Source: Opitutales bacterium
Lineage (GTDB): Bacteria; Verrucomicrobiota; Verrucomicrobiia; Opitutales; T3Sed10-336
DNA length: 33,571 nucleotides
Reading direction: 5' to 3'
NCBI GenBank assembly: GCA_022565335.1
Contig: JAIUMY010000030.1
Span: 1 to 33,571, forward strand
Of this stretch, positions 7,865 to 16,287 are shown in pieces (the stretch's first letter is position 1; each line of letters begins with the position of its first letter). The notes under the pieces were generated by a model. That model saw only the letters and a program-made list of their open reading frames with translations, was not told the DNA's origin and did not search any database. Position numbers and translations under genes: made by a program.

Positions 7865-9141
7865 GCATGGAACGAAAGAGAGTCCTCGTTACCGGATTTG
7901 GTCTGGTATGCCCGCTGGGTTACAATTCCGACACGATTCTTCAAAAGCTATCGCAACAGGAGCATGGGTTTATGATTCTGCCCGAGTTTGCCAACTTTAA
8001 AACCTCTACTGTTTCGGTGGGGACTCGTATACCCGGCTTTTCTACCGAAAGCAGCCATTCCGAGGATTGGAGTAATCCGGGCGGTCGGAAATATCGCAAA
8101 GAGGTTTTGCGAGGGCTAAATCCTCATGTCTATTACGCCCTGCAGGCAACGGAAGAGGCTTTGATTTCTTCGGGTCTGCAACGTGAGGATATTGCCGAAG
8201 ACGATAGTACCGGGCTCTTTACGGCTTCTGCCGGTTCGACAAGTAGCCTTTACCAAAACCTGGAGCAAATGCATCGTGATGGTGTTCGCCGAACCAATCC
8301 ACTGGGCGTCGCTTCGTCCGTGACTGGAACCTTATCTTACAATTTGGGGGCCTATTTCAAAATTACAGGGTCTTCCTGCGGTTTTGCTTCGGCATGTGCC
8401 TCCAGTGCCCACGCTCTTGGTTTTGGCTTTGATACCATTGCCTTAGGCCGGCAAAAGCGAATTCTGGTGGTTTCCGGAGAGGATGGTGATTTGAATGCCG
8501 TTCTCCCTTTTGCTGGAATGCATGCGTTGTCAACCGCGGACGATCCGGATGAAGCCAGTCTCCCGTTTGACCAGCGGCGAAAAGGTTTTGTGGGAAGTGG
8601 TGGCGCGGTAACGATGATTTTGGAGGAGGCCGATACGGCTCTTCAGCGTGGCGCCCCGATTTTCGGGGAAGTTCTTGGCTGGGGCCAGGCTAGCGATGGG
8701 TATAGCCCGGTGATTCCGCATCCGGAAGGAAGAGGGATTTTGCGGTCCATGCAATTGGCCCTCGCCTCGGCCAGCCGATGCCGGGATGATATTGACTATA
8801 TCAATGCTCATGCGACGGGTACGCCGGTGGGTGATATCGCGGAGGGAAAAGCGATTGCCGAGTTGTTGGGGGAAAGATCCACCGAGGTGCCGGTATCTTC
8901 CACCAAAGCTTTGACGGGGCACCCTCTATCGATGGCCGGAGCGATGGAGGTGGTGTTATCCTTACAAGCGGCTCGGGCCGGATTTACTCCGGGAACCGCG
9001 AACCTTTTGCAGGTTGACCCCAAGTTGCCTTCCCTCTTTTTGCCCCGCGAAAATCTGGATAAAACTCCGAAATGTATCCTTTCCAACAGCTCCGGTTTTG
9101 GGGGAGCCAATGTATCCTTGGTGGTCGAGCCGCATGCCTAG
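7861..9141 (+). CDS. Beta-ketoacyl-ACP synthase, FabF/KAS II-type
   Basis: A 426-residue condensing enzyme. The complete Cys-His-His triad is visible: Cys179 in SACASSA, His317 in NAHATGTPVGD and His354 in LTGHPLSMAG, with Lys349 in SSTKALTG. It would extend an ACP-bound acyl chain by decarboxylative condensation. Length and motif spacing match FabF and related type II enzymes. The start is either TTG at 7861, overlapping the ACP stop and 8 nt after AAGAAGAG, or ATG at 7867; TTG is used here. The catalytic cysteine rules out a chain-length-factor type partner. Linkage to a dedicated ACP and reductase suggests a specialised acyl chain. Confidence 0.9.
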   Translation: MSMERKRVLVTGFGLVCPLGYNSDTILQKLSQQEHGFMILPEFANFKTSTVSVGTRIPGFSTESSHSEDWSNPGGRKYRKEVLRGLNPHVYYALQATEEALISSGLQREDIAEDDSTGLFTASAGSTSSLYQNLEQMHRDGVRRTNPLGVASSVTGTLSYNLGAYFKITGSSCGFASACASSAHALGFGFDTIALGRQKRILVVSGEDGDLNAVLPFAGMHALSTADDPDEASLPFDQRRKGFVGSGGAVTMILEEADTALQRGAPIFGEVLGWGQASDGYSPVIPHPEGRGILRSMQLALASASRCRDDIDYINAHATGTPVGDIAEGKAIAELLGERSTEVPVSSTKALTGHPLSMAGAMEVVLSLQAARAGFTPGTANLLQVDPKLPSLFLPRENLDKTPKCILSNSSGFGGANVSLVVEPHA

Positions 9142-9150
9142 AAAGGTTTT

Positions 9151-9984
9151 ATGCCTAACCATCCTTCCCATACTGGATTGACCCTGCCGCATCATCGAAA
9201 GGCGGTGGTCACTGGAGGCTCCTCTGGGTTGGGGTTAGCCATGGTGCGACGTTTTTTGGAGGCTGGGTTGGAGGTGGAGGTGGTCAGCCGGTCTGCTCCG
9301 GATCTCCGTCATCCGCGTCTGTCGCATAGTGCCGTTGATTTAAGTGACCGGGCGGCCTTACAGACCTTTTGTGAGGAGATCGAATCTCTTGGCGCAGACC
9401 TTTGGGTCAATAATGCGGGCTCAGCCTGTATCGAGCCGTGGCAGGAGGTAGACCTTGAGCAAGAAGAGAAAGGGCTACGCTTGTTGGTCACTGCTCCCCT
9501 GGCGATGGCCCGGGCTTTTGGCCGGAGTTTTTCGAACCGTAAAAGTGAGGGGGTTGAAGGGTGCCTGGTGCAGGTTTCCTCCCTCGCGGTTGAACTTCCG
9601 ATCCCTTACTTTTCCACCTACAATCTAGCCAAGGCCGCGCTCAGTCAGCACTGTACGAGTTTGGCTTTGGAAAATGAAGTCCCGTTTCGAGTACTTGATT
9701 TCCGTCCGGGGGATTTCAATACCCCTTTCATCCGTCATGCAAATGTCCGGCAGGAGGCTCTGCCGAAAGGCTATCTGGAACGTCTTGAGGTTCACCACCG
9801 GAAGGCCCCTGATCCGGATAAGGCGGCGCTGGCCTTGGTGCGCGCCTTGCAGCGGCGGAAGGGTGGCATTGTGCGAACCGGAACTTGGGCGCAAAGAGGC
9901 CTTTATCCATTGGGCCAACGGCTTTTGCCAAATTGTTGTTTGTATCGGATGATTCGCCGGTATTATGGTTTGGGGAGGCCCTGA
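9151..9984 (+). CDS. SDR-family NAD(P)-dependent oxidoreductase
   Basis: A 277-residue classical short-chain dehydrogenase/reductase. The cofactor-binding TGGSSGLG is at 21-28, NNAG at 87-90, the catalytic serine at about 143-144 (QVSS) and the YNLAK motif gives Tyr157 and Lys161. Next to an ACP and ketosynthase the obvious role is reduction of a 3-keto group, on a 3-ketoacyl-ACP or on a 3-keto sphingoid base made by the nearby oxoamine synthase. The sequence does not separate these. ATG at 9151 has GAAAGG about 5 nt upstream. Its TGA overlaps the ATG of the next gene by 1 bp. Confidence 0.88.
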   Translation: MPNHPSHTGLTLPHHRKAVVTGGSSGLGLAMVRRFLEAGLEVEVVSRSAPDLRHPRLSHSAVDLSDRAALQTFCEEIESLGADLWVNNAGSACIEPWQEVDLEQEEKGLRLLVTAPLAMARAFGRSFSNRKSEGVEGCLVQVSSLAVELPIPYFSTYNLAKAALSQHCTSLALENEVPFRVLDFRPGDFNTPFIRHANVRQEALPKGYLERLEVHHRKAPDPDKAALALVRALQRRKGGIVRTGTWAQRGLYPLGQRLLPNCCLYRMIRRYYGLGRP

Positions 9985-11189
9985 TGAGAAAAATCGCTTA
10001 TCTGTTTACCACTTTTCCCAAAGATTCGGAAACATTTTTACAGCGGGAAATCAAGGTGCTGGCTCAGAATAATGAGTTGTCTTTAGGCCTTTACTCGTTT
10101 TTCAGGGGAAAAGGGCGAAGCTTTGCTGGTTGCCCACTTTACCATATGGGGTTCAAAGACTGGATCAAAGCAGTTTGGGGGTTGCTTCGGATGATCTTTT
10201 TTTGTCCCGGTCTCACGGGCCAAGGGCTTTGCCGTATAATGGTTAACCCTCCCCGAAGCCTGACCAACGCCGGGGAGCAAGTGCTGGGGATTGGATTTGC
10301 CCTTTCCCATTGGTCAACCTTTCGCCAAAGACCGCCGGATCGTTTTCACGCGGTCTGGGCCACGGGACCAGCGACGGCGGCGTTGCTCTTGAGTAAGTTG
10401 ACGGGCATTCCTTTTTCCATGGAAGCTCATGCCTATGATATGTACCGAAGGGGAGGGGATTGCCTTTTGTTTTCGAAAATGCGAAAGGCCGAATTTATTC
10501 GCACCTCAACCCACGCGGGCGCCACGGAGTTGGTTCGTCGAGGAGCGGATCCGGGAAAAGTGCACCTCATTCGCCGGGGACTTGTCGACTTCCCTCCAGG
10601 CCGCCAAAAGACTTCCCGGCAAGGACCTTTGCGCCTGCTCAGTGTCGGAAGGTTGGTGCCGAAAAAAGGATTTCACTTTCTACTGGATATTGCCTCGGCC
10701 CTGGCCGCCAGGGATGTGGACTTTCATCTGCGTTTGATTGGAGACGGCCCCCTTTGGAATTCCCTACAGGAAAAAATTTGTAAGGCAGGGTTAAGTAGCA
10801 ACGTCTCTTTGAGCGGGAAATTGCCGATGGAAGAAGTTTGGCGCAGTCATCACTGGGCGGACTTTTATCTTTTCACCGGACAAGTTGCTGCTGATGGGGA
10901 TCGGGATGGGTTTCCCAATGTTTTGGGGGAAGCCATGGCCAGTGGGGCGGTGATCCTTTCAACCGGGGTGGCGGGCACCTCGGAGGGTGTGCAAGACCGG
11001 GTAACCGGCAGGCTTTTGCCCTTCGGGACGCCAGAGCCATGGATAGAGGCTTTGCTGGAGTTGAAAGAGGACCCCGAACAGCAGGAAAGTTTTCAAACCA
11101 AGGCCCGCCACTGGGTTCAGCAGAATTTTGATGCCCATCGGAATGCCGGGGAACTCGGTCGCCTTCATAGGACCTTTTTGACTGCGTAA
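9984..11189 (+). CDS. GT4-family glycosyltransferase
   Basis: A 401-residue GT-B retaining glycosyltransferase. The N-terminus MRKIAYLFTTFPKDSETFLQ matches the usual GT4 opening for enzymes of exopolysaccharide synthesis. The C-terminal Rossmann half has SVGRLVPKKGFHFLL, IGDGPLW, and DGFPNVLGEAMASG, the E-x7-E-like nucleotide-sugar motif. An in-frame ATG exists 99 bp upstream, but ATG 9984 is preferred because homology begins there and it gives a TGATG junction with the SDR gene. The last 25 bp overlap the 3' end of the convergent oxoamine synthase gene. It could glycosylate the product of the ACP/KAS/SDR genes or act on the glycan. Confidence 0.9.
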   Translation: MRKIAYLFTTFPKDSETFLQREIKVLAQNNELSLGLYSFFRGKGRSFAGCPLYHMGFKDWIKAVWGLLRMIFFCPGLTGQGLCRIMVNPPRSLTNAGEQVLGIGFALSHWSTFRQRPPDRFHAVWATGPATAALLLSKLTGIPFSMEAHAYDMYRRGGDCLLFSKMRKAEFIRTSTHAGATELVRRGADPGKVHLIRRGLVDFPPGRQKTSRQGPLRLLSVGRLVPKKGFHFLLDIASALAARDVDFHLRLIGDGPLWNSLQEKICKAGLSSNVSLSGKLPMEEVWRSHHWADFYLFTGQVAADGDRDGFPNVLGEAMASGAVILSTGVAGTSEGVQDRVTGRLLPFGTPEPWIEALLELKEDPEQQESFQTKARHWVQQNFDAHRNAGELGRLHRTFLTA

Positions 11190-12361
11190 GCGAAGGCGTC
11201 GGCAATGATGTCTAGGTCTTCCGCAGTGTGTCGGGCAGAAATCGAAGAGCGAATCAAATCCTTCCCCGGCGGTACCGCAGGGGCAATGGACATGGTCGTG
11301 AAGACGCCTTTCTTTATCAATGCCTTGCGAAAATGATACACTTTTGCTTTGTCTCCCAGGACAATGGGAATTGCGGGGGTTTCGCTTTCCCACGTATCAA
11401 GATTGAAGTCCTCCAAAATTTTCCGGTAGGCCCGGGTGTTTTGCCATAATTTCTCCAAATGCTCCGGTTCCGTTTGTATAACCTCCAGAGCAGCCTCTGC
11501 ACAAGCGGCTTGAACGGGGCTTATCGCTGCGGAGAAGAGCGTCTGCTTGGAGTGGGTGCGGAGGTATTCAATCAAGCAACGATCCCCGGCGACAAATCCT
11601 CCTACGCTTGCCAGAGCCTTGGACAAGCTGCCACAAATCAAGTCCAGTTGGGCGGTAACCCCGAAGTGGTCGGCCGTACCGCGCCCTTGGTTTCCCAAAA
11701 CACCAAAGCCATGGGCATCATCCATTACCGTAAACACATTCTGCCCCTTGGCGGCCTCCAGGAAATCAGGAACGGGTGCGATATGCCCTTCCATTGAATA
11801 AACTCCTTCAAAGATGAGCATTTTTGGGATTTCAGGTTTCTCATACTCCAATGCTCTGGCCAGAGAGGAGGGCTTGTTGTGGCTGAACTTCTCCACTCGG
11901 GCAGGGGTGTTTTTGATGCCCGACCAAAGAGAAGAATGAACGTTGCGGTCCACCAGAATCAAATCCCCCCGTTGGGCAAAAGGCTGAATCGCCGACATAC
12001 AACTCAGGTACCCGGTCGAATGGACATGAACCGCTTCCTTGCCCAGGAAATCCGCCAGCTTTTCCTCCAACTGTAAGTGGTATTGCCGCCCACCATTGGC
12101 TACCCTGGCTCCGGTGGAGGAGGAGCCCCATTGGCGCAAAGCCTTTTGGCCTTCCTCCAGAACTTTCGGGTGTTCGGTCAGTCCGAGATAGTCATTACTG
12201 CTGAGAAGGACCAGCTCTTTTTTACCAAGCCAAACGTGAGAACCTTCTTGCTTTTGAAACACATCATAAAACGGGGCGTACTTGAGGCGCATTTCCGTGA
12301 GCTTGTCTTCGGTGCAGCGGGTATGAATGGAAGAATCAGTTTTGCGTGAGAAGAGAGACAT
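11165..12361 (-). CDS. Alpha-oxoamine synthase, serine palmitoyltransferase-like
   Basis: A 398-residue PLP enzyme of the alpha-oxoamine synthase family (BioF, Kbl, HemA, serine palmitoyltransferase, CqsA). Visible residues are NVHSSL with His142, the PLP-nitrogen aspartate in DDAHGFG (214-220) and Schiff-base Lys248 in GSLSKALASVGGF. The family condenses an amino acid with an acyl thioester, releasing CO2. SVGGFVAGD, FSAAISP and PAVPPG recall bacterial serine palmitoyltransferases more than BioF. No biotin gene is nearby, while an ACP lies across the locus, so an ACP-dependent sphingoid- or capnine-like base is the favoured but inferred product. The ATG at 12361 follows AAAGGAG at an unusually short 1-nt spacing; the next in-frame ATG, at residue 24, may be the true start. 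Confidence 0.88.
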   Translation of the reverse strand: MSLFSRKTDSSIHTRCTEDKLTEMRLKYAPFYDVFQKQEGSHVWLGKKELVLLSSNDYLGLTEHPKVLEEGQKALRQWGSSSTGARVANGGRQYHLQLEEKLADFLGKEAVHVHSTGYLSCMSAIQPFAQRGDLILVDRNVHSSLWSGIKNTPARVEKFSHNKPSSLARALEYEKPEIPKMLIFEGVYSMEGHIAPVPDFLEAAKGQNVFTVMDDAHGFGVLGNQGRGTADHFGVTAQLDLICGSLSKALASVGGFVAGDRCLIEYLRTHSKQTLFSAAISPVQAACAEAALEVIQTEPEHLEKLWQNTRAYRKILEDFNLDTWESETPAIPIVLGDKAKVYHFRKALIKKGVFTTMSIAPAVPPGKDLIRSSISARHTAEDLDIIADAFAYAVKKVL

Positions 12362-12456
12362 ACTCCTTTAACTCGCCTCTCTCCGGTGCCTTCTGTCAAG
12401 CTTGCTTTTATGGTTGACAGTTACCGTAATTCCGAAAATTTTTGCAATCATTGTAA
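12362..12456. promoter_or_regulatory. Divergent regulatory region with operator-like inverted repeats
   Basis: It separates the oxoamine synthase gene from the GbsR-like regulator gene. It contains a consensus -35 hexamer TTGACA at 12414-12419 without a clear -10. There are also two short dyads: TTACcGTAA (12421-12429) and TTGCAATcATTGTAA (12442-12456, six of seven pairs matched). The second abuts and overlaps the regulator start codon. The position suits autoregulation by the encoded winged-helix protein, but operator function is inferred. Confidence 0.4.
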
Positions 12457-12929
12457 TGAGCAATCTTTCGAACAGTCCAAATCTCACCTCGGCCGAGCTC
12501 GAAACGATTGCCGCATGGGTCATGCTGGCCGAAACTTTGGGAATCCCCCGTTCCTACGCACAGATTTACGGACTGTGCTTTATCTCGCCTCGTCCGGTGA
12601 CTGCCGTCGATTGTGTGGAGAAGCTTAAAATGAGCCGTAGTTCGGTGGGGCAGGGCTTAAAAGTCCTGCGCGAATTGGGAGCGATCCGTTCGCAATTCGC
12701 CTTGGGCAGCCGGTCTGAATCATTTGCCATTGAACCTGATTTGGGGGTCTTGTTGCAGTCTGTTCTGGGCGGTAAGATTGTGCCAGCCTTTCAGCAGTTT
12801 TTTGAAAAAATGGAAACCGTGGCGGGTAACCAATCGAATGATCTCGAAGGGATACCCATTGCCCGGGTGGAAAAATTGCGAAGATGGCGAAAAAAGCTGA
12901 GCCGTCTGGAAAAGCTTATCAGCCGATGA
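12456..12929 (+). CDS. GbsR/MarR-type winged-helix transcriptional regulator
   Basis: A 157-residue protein with a winged-helix DNA-binding region of the GbsR branch of MarR. The segment AETLGIPRSYAQIYGLCFIS, then VEKLKMSRSSVGQGLKVLRELGAI, matches the helix-turn-helix layout of that group. The basic tail (RVEKLRRWRKKLSRLEKLI) looks helical and may dimerise. ATG at 12456 is chosen over an upstream ATG at 12402 because the earlier residues are hydrophobic and do not fit the family. Its TGA overlaps the permease ATG by 4 bp, making it the first gene of the export operon. It likely controls this operon and perhaps the divergent oxoamine synthase gene. The ligand is unknown. Confidence 0.82.
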   Translation: MSNLSNSPNLTSAELETIAAWVMLAETLGIPRSYAQIYGLCFISPRPVTAVDCVEKLKMSRSSVGQGLKVLRELGAIRSQFALGSRSESFAIEPDLGVLLQSVLGGKIVPAFQQFFEKMETVAGNQSNDLEGIPIARVEKLRRWRKKLSRLEKLISR

Positions 12930-13750
12930 ATGGGGAAAACGTAAAACCGGTAACCATTCGGCGGCAAAGCCCATGGCAAATTCAGTGCTCGGTCATCTTC
13001 GGGGTCTTTAATCGTGAGTTGGCCAATCGCTTCGGACGCTTTTCTCTAGGGTATCTTTGGGCTCCATTGGAACCATTGCTGTATATTGCTGTTCTTTCCG
13101 CTATTCGAATGCAAGTTGCCTCTGGCCCCATCGCGGGGATCGATCCAGTGGTTTTTTTCGCCTCCGGGGTATTGCCGTTTATTCTCTTCCAAATCGTCCA
13201 AATCACCTCCCTTTCCTGTGTTGAATCGAATGTGGGCCTATTTAATTATCAAAGAGTAAAGCCCGCGGATATCTTTGCCGCCAGATTTCTTCTGGAGGTC
13301 CTGATTGTCCTCACTGTGGCCTTGCTCTTGTTTCCCAGCCTGTATCTTTTGGGAATGGAGTTCGCCCTGAACGATTTCCTTTATCTGCTGGGAGTCACCG
13401 TACTCTTTCTGATGTTTGTTGCCGGGATGGGCCTCATTTGTACAGTTCTGGGGCCTTTTTGGAACGAGTCAAAAAAGATTCTTCCCAATGTGATCAGGCC
13501 CTTTTTCTTCATTTCGGGAATCTTTTTTCCGTTAGCTGATATTCCTCCGGAATTGCGCGACAAGCTGACTTGGAATCCTCTTCTGCATGCGCTTGAATTG
13601 TTTCGCCATGCGGCTTTTGAGGGGTACCAACTCTCCCCGGAAGCCAGTCTCAACTTCCTCTTTTGGTCAGCTTTGATTTCCCTTACGACGGGGCTGGTAG
13701 TGTATCGCTTGTGTCGTCTTAAAATCGTCACTTCGGGAACCATAAAATGA
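12926..13750 (+). CDS. ABC-2 type polysaccharide exporter permease, KpsM/Wzm-like
   Basis: A 274-residue inner-membrane protein with about six hydrophobic segments. The N-terminal cytoplasmic helix and FNRELANRFGRFSLGYLWAP are typical of KpsM/Wzm/TagG permeases, as is the late FFFISGIFFPLADIPPELRD, then WNPLLHALELFR. It would form the channel that moves lipid-linked glycan across the inner membrane. A start at 12884 is possible but would overlap the regulator by 46 bp; ATG 12926 gives an ATGA junction and the usual length. The next gene encodes its ATPase, again with a 4-bp overlap (13747-13750). Confidence 0.92.
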   Translation: MNGENVKPVTIRRQSPWQIQCSVIFGVFNRELANRFGRFSLGYLWAPLEPLLYIAVLSAIRMQVASGPIAGIDPVVFFASGVLPFILFQIVQITSLSCVESNVGLFNYQRVKPADIFAARFLLEVLIVLTVALLLFPSLYLLGMEFALNDFLYLLGVTVLFLMFVAGMGLICTVLGPFWNESKKILPNVIRPFFFISGIFFPLADIPPELRDKLTWNPLLHALELFRHAAFEGYQLSPEASLNFLFWSALISLTTGLVVYRLCRLKIVTSGTIK

Positions 13751-15153
13751 TCTCCATCGAAAAACTGACCAAGTCGTATCGGCTGAAAGACGGGCGACAT
13801 TATGTCTTTCGGGATTTGGATCTCCATTTTCCCGAAGGTGCAAATATTGGGATTATTGGGCCGAACGGAGCGGGGAAATCGACCTTTCTGCGTCTTTTGG
13901 GGGGGATCGACTATCCTGACCGGGGAAGGATTCGTACGGATAAAAGTTTTTCCTGGCCACTGGGTTTGCAGGGGGGCTTTGTCCGTCACATGACGGGTCG
14001 GGGAAATTGTCGGATGATCTGCAACCTCTACGGCTTGGGGCGAGAGGTCATCAAGGAAAAACTCGAACTGGTAAAAACCCTTTCCGGTATCGGGCATTAT
14101 TTTGAAGAGCCGGTTCAGACTTACTCCTCCGGCATGAGTGGCCGACTTGGGTTTGCGCTTAGCATGGCCTTTGATTTCGACTATTTTTTGATCGATGAAA
14201 TCACTTCGGTTGGGGATGCTCATTTTAAAAAGCTGGCTAAAGAGGCTCTTGAAGCCAAGGCCCTGTCTTCCAAGGTCATAATGGTATCTCATAGCATGGC
14301 CGACTTGAGGAGATTCTGCGACCTCGGGGTTTTGATCAAAGACGGAAAATTGACGGTTTACGAGGATCTGGACGAGGCCATTACCCATTATCTTCCAGAG
14401 AAGCCGAAGATTACAACCATTGCGGCCAGTGGTCCGGAAAGGGATCTCCAAGGTCTCTTTCTCGATGATGTGGAAATCTCTCGAAGTATGAACAGTCTTT
14501 GGCAAGAGGTCGAAGCCTTGTTGCTTTCCATCAATCAAAAGCTTGCCCTCCCGAATTTTCGTATTGAAGAGAACAAAGCTGGCTTCTACGCCCAACTGGG
14601 GACAGTATACAACCAGTTGAACGATTTGAAAAAAGCCGTTCAGTTTCATCTGAAAGCGTTAACCTTCAATCCGGATTTTGTGCCCAGTTTGCAACAGTTG
14701 GTCTCTCTTTACGAACAATTGGGAAGGAAAGAAGATAAGAAGCAAACCCTCGAGAAACTAGGGCGGGTCGCCCCGGGAAATCCCCAGTACCTCACTGAAA
14801 AAGCAAAGGAGAATCTGGCTGCGGAAAACCGCGAGGAAGCCTTACGATTGCTCGAAATTCTGTTGGACAACCATCCTGAGAATCCGGAAGCACAATCCTT
14901 GAAAGCTAAAATTCTCTTTGAGCAGAACCATGCCGAGGCGGCCCTGCATGTTCAGGCAAACTTGTTAAAAACCAATCCTGAAACCCCTGCCTTTTACCTT
15001 CAGTTGGGCAAGTTTCTCGCAGCCCTCGGTCGGTATAAAGAGTCTCTTATGGCTGAATGGAAAGCCGCATCAATTGGGCTCTCTTTTCCGGAGAAAAAGT
15101 ACCAAATGGCTTGCCGCACCTTGGAAAACCTGGATCGCTCTTTGACCTTTTAA
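13747..15153 (+). CDS. ABC transporter ATPase, KpsT/Wzt-like, with C-terminal TPR region
   Basis: Residues 1-220 form a capsule-type ABC ATPase: Walker A GPNGAGKST at 38-46, signature YSSGM at 126-130, Walker B FLIDE at 147-151, and the switch histidine at 182 in VSHS. Compared with KpsT (about 220 residues) it has some 250 extra residues. That extension holds TPR-like helical repeats from about 275 to 460, for example YAQLGTVYNQLNDLKKAVQF and FYLQLGKFLAALGRYKESL. Wzt proteins of O-antigen systems also carry C-terminal domains, but those are beta-sandwich glycan-binding domains. A TPR extension suggests protein contacts instead, perhaps with glycosyltransferases or the KpsE-like partner. It powers export with the preceding permease. 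Confidence 0.92.
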   Translation: MISIEKLTKSYRLKDGRHYVFRDLDLHFPEGANIGIIGPNGAGKSTFLRLLGGIDYPDRGRIRTDKSFSWPLGLQGGFVRHMTGRGNCRMICNLYGLGREVIKEKLELVKTLSGIGHYFEEPVQTYSSGMSGRLGFALSMAFDFDYFLIDEITSVGDAHFKKLAKEALEAKALSSKVIMVSHSMADLRRFCDLGVLIKDGKLTVYEDLDEAITHYLPEKPKITTIAASGPERDLQGLFLDDVEISRSMNSLWQEVEALLLSINQKLALPNFRIEENKAGFYAQLGTVYNQLNDLKKAVQFHLKALTFNPDFVPSLQQLVSLYEQLGRKEDKKQTLEKLGRVAPGNPQYLTEKAKENLAAENREEALRLLEILLDNHPENPEAQSLKAKILFEQNHAEAALHVQANLLKTNPETPAFYLQLGKFLAALGRYKESLMAEWKAASIGLSFPEKKYQMACRTLENLDRSLTF

Positions 15154-15169
15154 GGAATGTTTTATTGAT

Positions 15170-16273
15170 ATGAATTCGAACCTAATCAGATTTTTTCGTC
15201 CGATCATTTTTGTCGGTGTCCCTTCAGCCCTTCTTCTGGGATATTTGTCCATTTTTGCCCAGCCCACCTACGAAACCGAAACCCAAATCGTGATACGTGA
15301 GAATGGGCAGGGGAGTGGGATGCAAATTCCCGGGATAAATGCGTCCTTGTTGGGGGGCGCGGGCGGACTTTCCTACGAGGAGGGTTTGATTCTGCAACAA
15401 TATTTGGAAAGTGCTGCTTTTGCCGAGAAGGCAGCCAACGAGTTGGATCTGGTTGAACACTTTTCGGAGCCACGGCAGGATCGTTTTCGAACTCTTTCGG
15501 AAGCTCCCACCAGGGAGGCCTTGCGCCGATACATTCGCCGTGTTGTAAGGGTGCAGACCTCCAGCGATTCGGGTATTGTGGTTATTCGGGTGCGGGCTTT
15601 CACGCCAGAGTTTTCTCAGAAACTGACCGATTTCGTGCTTGCTGAAAGCGAACGCCGGATCAATGAACTAAATCGTCGAATGGTCGATGCCAAAACCTCC
15701 TCCGCCAATCGGGAACTACAAGCCAGCGAGGAAAGAGTTCAATCTATACGACAGGAGGTCCTGGCCTTACAAATGGAACATGGTATGGTGGACCCGGCCC
15801 GAGAGATCGCAGCCCGCTTCGATCACATTTCCTCTTTGGACCGGCGCTTGGTGGAGGTCCGGTCCCGGATTGGGGTAAAATCCAGTTTTATGCAGGAAAA
15901 CAGCTCCGAGTTACGCCGCTTGCGTAGCGAAGTGGAGGCTTTGGAAAATCAGCGTGACGAGGAAGTAAGGCGTGCCTTGGAGGGTACCGGGGAAAACAAT
16001 ATCGCGGATTTGTTGCGCACATATGAAAATCTTCAGCAACAAAAAGAACTGGCGCTTTCCTCCTATGCTGCTTCTTTTGCCATGGCGGAACAGGCCAAAA
16101 TGGAAGCAAGTCGCCAGGAAAAATTTATTCTAGTGATCTCTCCGACTCACCTGCCTGAAGAACCTGTTTTCCCACAGACGGGGATTCATTTCCTGATCGG
16201 CTTTTTAGTTATTTTATTTGGCTACAGCATTGGACGCCTGGTTTGGGCTACAGTGCAGGACCATACTGTATAA
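15170..16273 (+). CDS. Capsule export inner-membrane protein, KpsE/CtrB-like
   Basis: A 367-residue protein with one membrane segment near residues 12-31 and another near 340-362, enclosing a long periplasmic part rich in coiled coil (about 165-320). This is the topology of KpsE/CtrB/BexC, the polysaccharide co-polymerase-like proteins that link the ABC exporter to the outer-membrane channel. The early YETETQIVIRENG and the late LPEEPVFPQTG, just before the second membrane segment, match the family's Wzz-like motifs. ATG at 15170 follows the ATPase gene by 16 bp (AAGGA at 15153-15157). It shares the operon with permease, ATPase and outer-membrane protein. Confidence 0.9.
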   Translation: MNSNLIRFFRPIIFVGVPSALLLGYLSIFAQPTYETETQIVIRENGQGSGMQIPGINASLLGGAGGLSYEEGLILQQYLESAAFAEKAANELDLVEHFSEPRQDRFRTLSEAPTREALRRYIRRVVRVQTSSDSGIVVIRVRAFTPEFSQKLTDFVLAESERRINELNRRMVDAKTSSANRELQASEERVQSIRQEVLALQMEHGMVDPAREIAARFDHISSLDRRLVEVRSRIGVKSSFMQENSSELRRLRSEVEALENQRDEEVRRALEGTGENNIADLLRTYENLQQQKELALSSYAASFAMAEQAKMEASRQEKFILVISPTHLPEEPVFPQTGIHFLIGFLVILFGYSIGRLVWATVQDHTV

Positions 16274-16287
16274 AACCAATCTTTACT

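Noticed and set aside
9885-9983. Upstream in-frame extension of the GT4 gene
   Set aside because: It overlaps the SDR gene end; family similarity starts at ATG 9984, which makes a TGATG junction.
11165-12361. Biotin synthesis gene bioF
   Set aside because: The enzyme family fits, but no other biotin gene is nearby and the motifs and neighbours point to a lipid role.
13381-14649. Long open frame on the minus strand (422 codons)
   Set aside because: It lies wholly antisense to the ABC permease and ATPase genes, both with clear motifs; its translation matches no family I know and looks like a codon-bias shadow.
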